Shown: piece by piece, positions 58,460 through 64,000 of the stretch
How the letters are laid out: every line of letters begins with the position of its first letter
Position numbering within the stretch: position 1 is the first letter of the stretch
NCBI RefSeq assembly: GCF_019393635.1
Contig: NC_057862.1
Coordinates: 409,552,169-409,616,168 of the forward strand
Source: Dromiciops gliroides
Lineage: Eukaryota > Chordata > Mammalia > Microbiotheria > Microbiotheriidae
Direction of reading: 5' to 3'
DNA: 64,000 nt
The notes under the pieces: generated by a model
What the model was told of the DNA's origin: nothing
Databases searched by the model: none
Seen by the model: only the letters and a program-made list of their open reading frames with translations
Program-made: the position numbers and the translations under genes

Positions 58460-58850
58460 AGAAAAGGGAACATGGTAGACCTTGAATGTCAGGCTAAAGC
58501 ATTCAGATTTTATTCAGTAGGAAATGAAGGGCCACTGATGATTTTTTTAATATATGAGTGGCATGATTAGAATTGTATATCTAGCAATGCTGTACAAGAT
58601 GGATTGAAGGAGAAAAGAGTTGGATAAGGGTGAGATTTTTGGAATAATCTAGACAAAAGACAATGAGGTCTAAAATAGGGTAGTAGCAGAGGGAAGAAAG
58701 AGACATTACAGAAGTAGAATTGACAATATTTGGTGCCTTAGTGGAGGTAAAGAAAATGGAAAGGTAGGAGGTAAAGTTAACTCTGAGGCTTCTAGTCAAG
58801 GAGGTTGGTGGTACCTGTAAAATGATTAGGAAGATTAAGGGAAGAAACAT
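58460..58850 (+). repeat. Recurring old interspersed repeat
   Basis: 'gaccttgaatgtcaggctaa', 'aatgaagggccactgatgat', 'ggaataatctagacaaaaga' and 'gaggcttctagtcaaggagg' follow the 38640-39210 family further 3'. Confidence 0.55.
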
Positions 58851-61140
58851 GTTTGAGTAAGAGGGGAAGATGGTAATTTGGATGTGGAAACTTTGAGCTT
58901 AAAATGTTAGTGGACATATTTGTGTATTTATATATGTGTGTATGTGTGTGTATTATATATTGTAAATCCAGTCCATTGGAATTGGGAATCAAGTCATTCC
59001 ATAAATGTTGCTTCTTATTGTTGCTATTTTGGACAAGATCTAATATTGTGTCTAGAAGTTTAGAATTTTAAAATCTTCATAAACTTTTCATACTACTCAA
59101 AGAACTATTTAAAATGGACTTAATGAGTATTTAAAGCAGAAAATAGCCACCTTAGTGTATTTAATTCTACATGCACAAACACGCACACCATTCATCGATA
59201 CCTTCACAGGGCATAAATATTAATTCATATTTTATATGAATTATATATGTTTTGGTAGGTCTGTCTACATACATGCTAGCAACTCAGTTTAAAAGGCATA
59301 AGGAGATCTCTTTTTGAAAGAACCTTTTTTATATATTAGCTAATCATCCAATTTAAACGCAAGTTGTTAGACTGCTACTGATTGAGCATTTGTTTGCTCA
59401 AGTCTAAGAGCTTGAAGCTCTTAGACTGTTAACAGAATAATCAAAGGACCAGAAAATGAATCAGGTAGGGGGCATAGTAGCAGGGAAGGGGGAAAGAAGC
59501 ATGCAGTGTAGATCAATAGGGAATTTCATGGATTTTTATGAAACAAGACTTCCAGTTTGAAAATCTCCCTGCGATAAGCACCTTTCAGAGCTCTAAACAA
59601 TGAATTTACATGCTTATCATTATTTTCAAGTCATTGGACTATTTTTAGACTTCTTTAAACTGTTAATGATTTGTAATTGTTATGAATCCATCCATGAAAA
59701 CAAATCAATATTTCTGAAGAGGTTTATATAAATGGACTAATTCTGCATGACAGATTCACTTCACGCCTACCCATTGCAGATTGCAGATGTGACTGAAATA
59801 GCATAACTCAGCTAAGGGGACAATGCAGAATAGCAATCGATGTTTGGCTTCTTCCCAGGCACAGAATACTAATATACACCTGACTCTAAGAAAGGATACA
59901 GTATTAGGAAAATAATTTCTAGGACTAGAATTGTGAAAGCAGCAGAAGATATTTTCATTAAAATAAAATCCATAAATGTGATTTTTAGTAGCATATTGCC
60001 TGAGGGCCTCCCTGAAGGCCCAATTGAAGGGCATAACTACCTCGCAGCATTGCTGCCACATTTTGTCATAAGGGAACTAAAACAGAAACCCCAGCTTTAC
60101 TTTGCTCCCTGATCTTGTGACCCAGAAATCAATGGAAAGGAAATATAGGGAGTCTTGAGAGACCATAAGGGGAGAATAATATATCACTGTTGTTGGTATG
60201 TGCTTGTAGTATTTATTTATATTAAAATATGGACTTATAACTTGATCACAGTATGTATGGTTTGGGGAGAAACATGACTTCAATCAATGTTGTTGCTCTT
60301 ATGAAAATTAATGCCACCAACTGTGGAGTTTGGAGGGCATCTTTGGGATTGTCAAAATCTGGCAAAGAATTTATAGTATTTTTAATTATTTTCAGAGTAA
60401 AGAGAATTATGGAATTAGAATACTAATCCTCCCAACATGTTAAATACAGTGGGAAAAAAATTAAGCAGAGAACTACTCTTAAGGGACAAAAAGAAAGAAC
60501 AATCGAGATCAACTTTATTTGAGATCATTATGTATGTAAACTGAATGGTAATGATGATTATATCACCAGGGCTTTGCCCCAGAGTAGGCACTAACTTTGT
60601 GTTAGTTAAATTGACATAAAAATTCAAAACACCAAGAAGATGTCCTGCTGTGTTACATCCCCAATCAGCACATCTTGGAAAATAGCTTCTTGTCTCTTCA
60701 TGGAAATAAATATTTTACATAGTGAATATAAAATTGGGTATAATTAGTAACAGACTTATTATTCAGGCTACATAGCATTATTTTTTAAAGTATAATCATG
60801 AAATGTTTTCAACATAATTCATGGAAAAGAAATACTCCAGTTTTGGGAATACCCTATTTTAAAAATGTGTATTTTAGGTCAAGTAACTTGGTTTTAAAAT
60901 ATTTATGTCACACCTACATAGGACTAATAAGCCAAAAGGCTAATGTCATTACACCAATGAGAAAAGTAATAGATTACATTTGTGTTGAAACTCCATGTTC
61001 AAATTAGTGGTACTGAATGTATTTAACTAAAGCAGAGGTTCTTAACAATTTTGTATTAACAAAATATTAAAAAACAAAATTCCATGGACTCTAGTTTAGG
61101 AATAGTTACTACTATTCTTCTTAAAGGTTGTGGATCTAGC
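58851..61140. other. NETO2: NETO2 intron 7, middle part
   Basis: A TG/TA tract lies at 58920-58960. The stretch 59250-60760 shows no repeat I recognise. 61033 starts a hAT-like end ('cagaggttcttaac'). The reverse frame 59756-60061 has no recognisable domain. Confidence 0.5.
59401..59427. repeat. Near-perfect palindrome (13-bp arms, 1-base centre)
   Basis: AGTCTAAGAGCTT, then G, then AAGCTCTTAGACT. A second small inverted repeat (TGAGCA/TGCTCA) lies just before it at about 59383-59400. Confidence 0.9.
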
Positions 61141-61141
61141 A

Positions 61142-61594
61142 TGTTAAGGGTTAAAATTCTAGCTAGTCTGTCTAAAATATCTAATGAGTGGTCGCCAATA
61201 AATTATAAACTTTAGCAAGAGTTAGACTTTTAAGCATTTATTAAGGAGAATAAGAATTTGGTAAAGAGAGAGAGAGAAAGGCCTAGATTCCTATCTATTA
61301 AAGGGAGAGCACATTTCTAGCTCCGCTCTCCACCAGAGTCCCAAGGAAAGAGCGCGAGACTGAGCGCCAGTCTCTTCCTTCCTCCTCCCACTAGCTGGCG
61401 TCACTTCCTGATGCCAAAGAAAAGACTCCTGGTCTTGCCCTCAAAGACCTTCACTTCATGGGCAGAACTCTTCTACAGTAAGTCTCCAGCAGGTGGCGTC
61501 ATTCCAATCGTTACAAGCAGGAATTTTAGCAGGTGAAACAAATACTTTTTATCACTTTATTAGGTTAAGCAAGCATCATTTTGCTACTCTCACA
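61142..61594 (-). mobile_element. LTR-like segment (probable endogenous retrovirus LTR, reverse)
   Basis: In reverse it runs TGTGAGAG...CCCTTAACA, thus TG...CA, about 450 bp. A poly-A signal AATAAA (reverse of 61235-61243 area) lies about 100 bp before the CA end. It is GC-richer than its surroundings (61320-61500). No target-site duplication or viral genes were seen, so it is a likely solo or decayed LTR. Confidence 0.55.
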
Positions 61595-62019
61595 ACCCCT
61601 AATAAGGACAATAATCACTAGTTAAATAAAATATGAAGTTGAAAAAAGCCGTCATGACAGACACATAATGATAATATCATAGAATTGTAGAATTTCAGAA
61701 GTGGAAGTGATATTAGAGTCCATATGTTCCACTCCCTCATTTTACAATGAAGAAATTGAGGCACACAAAGGTGAGATGATTTGGCCAAGATAAATGATTG
61801 GGAGGATTGGGAGATTGAAGATGCCTTGGCTCTTGATGCCCCAGCACATGTCCTTGCCATAAAACATTCTTCAGCTACAAGGTGTGTCTGACTTTGCCTG
61901 ATCAGACTCTTGGAATTCAAAGCCACTTTGTAATTCTAGTACAGTGCTCAGTAAAGAATGAGTTCACTTATAATTGACCAACAAAATACTTTAAGTGTTT
62001 AGTGATGAAATTAAAAATA

Positions 62020-62600
62020 ATTCAAGGAACATTTATTAAACTCCTGCTACCAATTAGGTACTATACTGTGCTAAAAACTGGGAATTCAAAGAAATAGGAA
62101 CCCTCAAGGAACTTACTTGGAGTAGAAGAGAACAGCTACAATATTTACATAGATAACTCAGCATAAGGTAATTTGAAAAAGTAATTTTTTGGTAGGATGT
62201 GTGCTATCTTTTTCTTTTATTTTCAATTCCAAATGCTCTCTCCTCCTACCCCACCCCCAAAGAGATCAAAGAAAGAGAAAAGGGACCCATGTGTACAGTC
62301 AAATATTTACAGCATCTCTTTTCATGGTGACAAAGAATTGGAAACTGAGAGGATGCCCATCAACTGAAGAGAGAATCCTGAGGAGGAAGGGAGGTCAGGA
62401 GAAATTTCCCGTAAGAGTAACTACCTCAGTTGAACTTTGAAGGATGGTAAAGGTAGTAAGATGGATATGAAGGAAAAGTGCATTCTGAGTATGTTTTTGC
62501 AAACTTTGCAAAGGCACAGAGGTGTGAGTTCAGAGAACAGCAAGTTAGCCAGTTTGGCTGGGAGTAATGCGAAATACATCTGGAAAGGTACACTACAACC
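62020..62600 (+). mobile_element. Old repeat interrupted by an L1-type ORF2 fragment
   Basis: Positions 62025-62170 are the old 'gtactatactgtgctaaaaa' repeat. 62260-62365 encodes Y-S-Q-I-F-T-A-S-L-F-M-V-T-K-N-W, the L1 ORF2 C-terminal block. 62390-62600 continues the old repeat. Confidence 0.55.
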
Positions 62601-62609
62601 AGACTATAA

Positions 62610-64000
62610 CGGAATGTAAATAGTGATATAAGACATTTCTATGAGCCAAAGAGAAGTCTAAGGCTTCCTACTTGTATTTATTGTATGTCAATAAATGTGC
62701 AGTGCATAAATTCAGATTGACCCAGGAAAGAATTTAACAAAACTTGGCTGAGAGTTAATTGCAAATATTTACTTTGTTTTTTACTAGACTCTTGGTATAT
62801 CTTTAGGGTTAGTGTCTTAAGAAAGATTATAGATCAGACTGCTTTGTTACAAGGCCATTTTTATAAATTATTAAACTTTATCTTCAGTGGGTTCCATAGT
62901 GGACCTACCTTATACCAAATTATGTTCTCTAGCAAATTGCTTTTAATGAGGTTTTAGTATGCAATTATCATATTTTTATTAAAGGAAATTAAATGAAGGA
63001 AAATAAGAAGACATCTGAAGTCCTGTTTTAGAAATATCAGTGACTCTAGTAAATTTTAAATTTCCTTTTGTTTCAAACTGATGTGGTAGAGAAAACATTT
63101 CAGGTTACGTCAATTTCTGATATGATACCATGTCCAGTAGTTTTTACTTAATAAAGCTGGTATTCTCTCTCTAGAAACAATTCTGCCTTTTTGGCCTCCC
63201 AGAAAATACATCTCGCCTAATAATTTTTATAGAAGGTGCCAAAATGATTGGCTGCTACCACTAGACTCCTTTCTGATATTTTAAGCCTTTATCTCAATTG
63301 GAAAACACTTAATTTTTCTCACTTCTTGATTTTCAGATTCTTTTGTCTATTAAGCTAAGCAGGCCTCCAGATTTAATAAACCAGTAACTCTCAGCTCTGA
63401 CCTTGGGCTTATCTTCCCAAAAAGAGTTCTGTGTGCATTTGCAACGCAAAATTGAATCACTGTTCACTTTAAAATGTGTGAGACCTTAATGATCCAGTTG
63501 TGGTTCGGGGTTAAAAAAAAACAGCTATCTTCATATGAACTAAATGTCTATCTTCATATGAACTAGATTTCTCCCACAGTCTCAAAAACTTAATGTTGTT
63601 AGGTCAGACCTAAACTGTTCAGCAACTTAAAAAATTCCATAGTTTCCTTACAAATTTTGTAGTCTTGATTAAGTTTCTGATAACCATTACTTTTAATGTC
63701 TATATTTGCAATTTTAATGCCATATTTTTATCTATTATATAGCAAACAATATTCTTCAAGGGTTTTTTCTGGCAAATGCATATATGCCTATATTTGTTCT
63801 GATTGTATTTTAATAAGTTAGAGAGTAAATCCTGTACCAGCATCCTTTAATATCTTGAAAAACTTTATTATGCTATGTATTAACGCCATTAAAACAGTGG
63901 GAAAAAATCATACTGTCACTATATCAAACAATGATTTATATTTACAATGGTTCAGAAATTTAAAATGTTGGTTTTTACTTAATTATTTGACTGGTCCAAG
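62610..64000. other. NETO2: NETO2 intron 7, right edge
   Basis: AT-rich sequence with no exon or recognised repeat. A short direct repeat 'ctatcttcatatgaacta' occurs at about 63525 and 63549. Confidence 0.6.

Noticed and set aside
59756..60061. 101-codon reverse frame in NETO2 intron 7
   Set aside because: No known domain, no promoter or splice context, and AT-rich intron can give such frames by chance.
53180..64000. Search for NETO2 exon 8 (LDLa module)
   Set aside because: No stretch with the expected cysteine-rich LDLa coding pattern between splice sites was found, so it must lie past the window.

Overview
This window is vertebrate nuclear DNA, almost certainly from a marsupial. Two mammalian genes lie in tandem on the + strand. 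They sit in DNA packed with marsupial-type CORE-SINEs (about 30 copies sharing a 'GGGGCAGCTAGGTGG...CTAGCTGTGTGACC...CAATTGCC(A)n' layout), older MIR-like SINEs, and L1, L2, L3/CR1 and RTE/BovB LINE fragments. The SINE style points to an Australian-type (australidelphian) marsupial, but the species cannot be fixed from sequence alone. There are no tRNA, rRNA, CRISPR or bacterial features.

Layout. 1-4.85 kb: the last two coding exons (2396-2513 and 4439-4498) and the 3' UTR of ITFG1, giving the transmembrane helix and short cytoplasmic tail. 4.85-31.2 kb: an intergenic region almost entirely made of retroelement remains. These include an RTE/BovB tail (6.7-7.05 kb), a small hAT-like DNA transposon (7.61-7.77 kb), a rearranged L1 cluster with several 3' ends (10.3-17 kb), LTR-like segments (18.3-18.9 and 29.6-30.25 kb) and a long decayed L2 (22.3-25.45 kb). 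31.2-33.2 kb: a strong CpG island with G-quadruplex, Z-DNA-prone and trinucleotide repeats; this is the NETO2 promoter, with exon 1 at 32612-32645. 33.2-64 kb: NETO2 introns and exons 2-7. The window ends inside intron 7, so the LDL-receptor class A module, the membrane span and the cytoplasmic tail of NETO2 lie beyond position 64000.

NETO2 is an auxiliary subunit of kainate receptors. The window encodes residues 1-294: signal peptide, CUB1 and CUB2, in seven exons with consensus splice sites and a continuous frame. ITFG1 is a type I membrane protein with an FG-GAP/integrin-alpha-like ectodomain. The order ITFG1 then NETO2 on one strand agrees with human 16q12.1.

I found no previously undescribed gene system. 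The observations most worth checking are: a SINE interrupted by a perfect 132-bp copy of sequence lying 536 bp downstream plus a short inverted filler (a template-switch signature); the L1 pile-up with repeated 3' ends; the shared 3' tail of a SINE and an RTE LINE in one window; the composition and uORFs of the NETO2 promoter; and a 13.6-kb gap in young SINEs over the NETO2 promoter and intron 1. Repeat family names come from remembered consensus patterns and were not checked against a library; repeat boundaries are approximate unless target-site duplications are cited.
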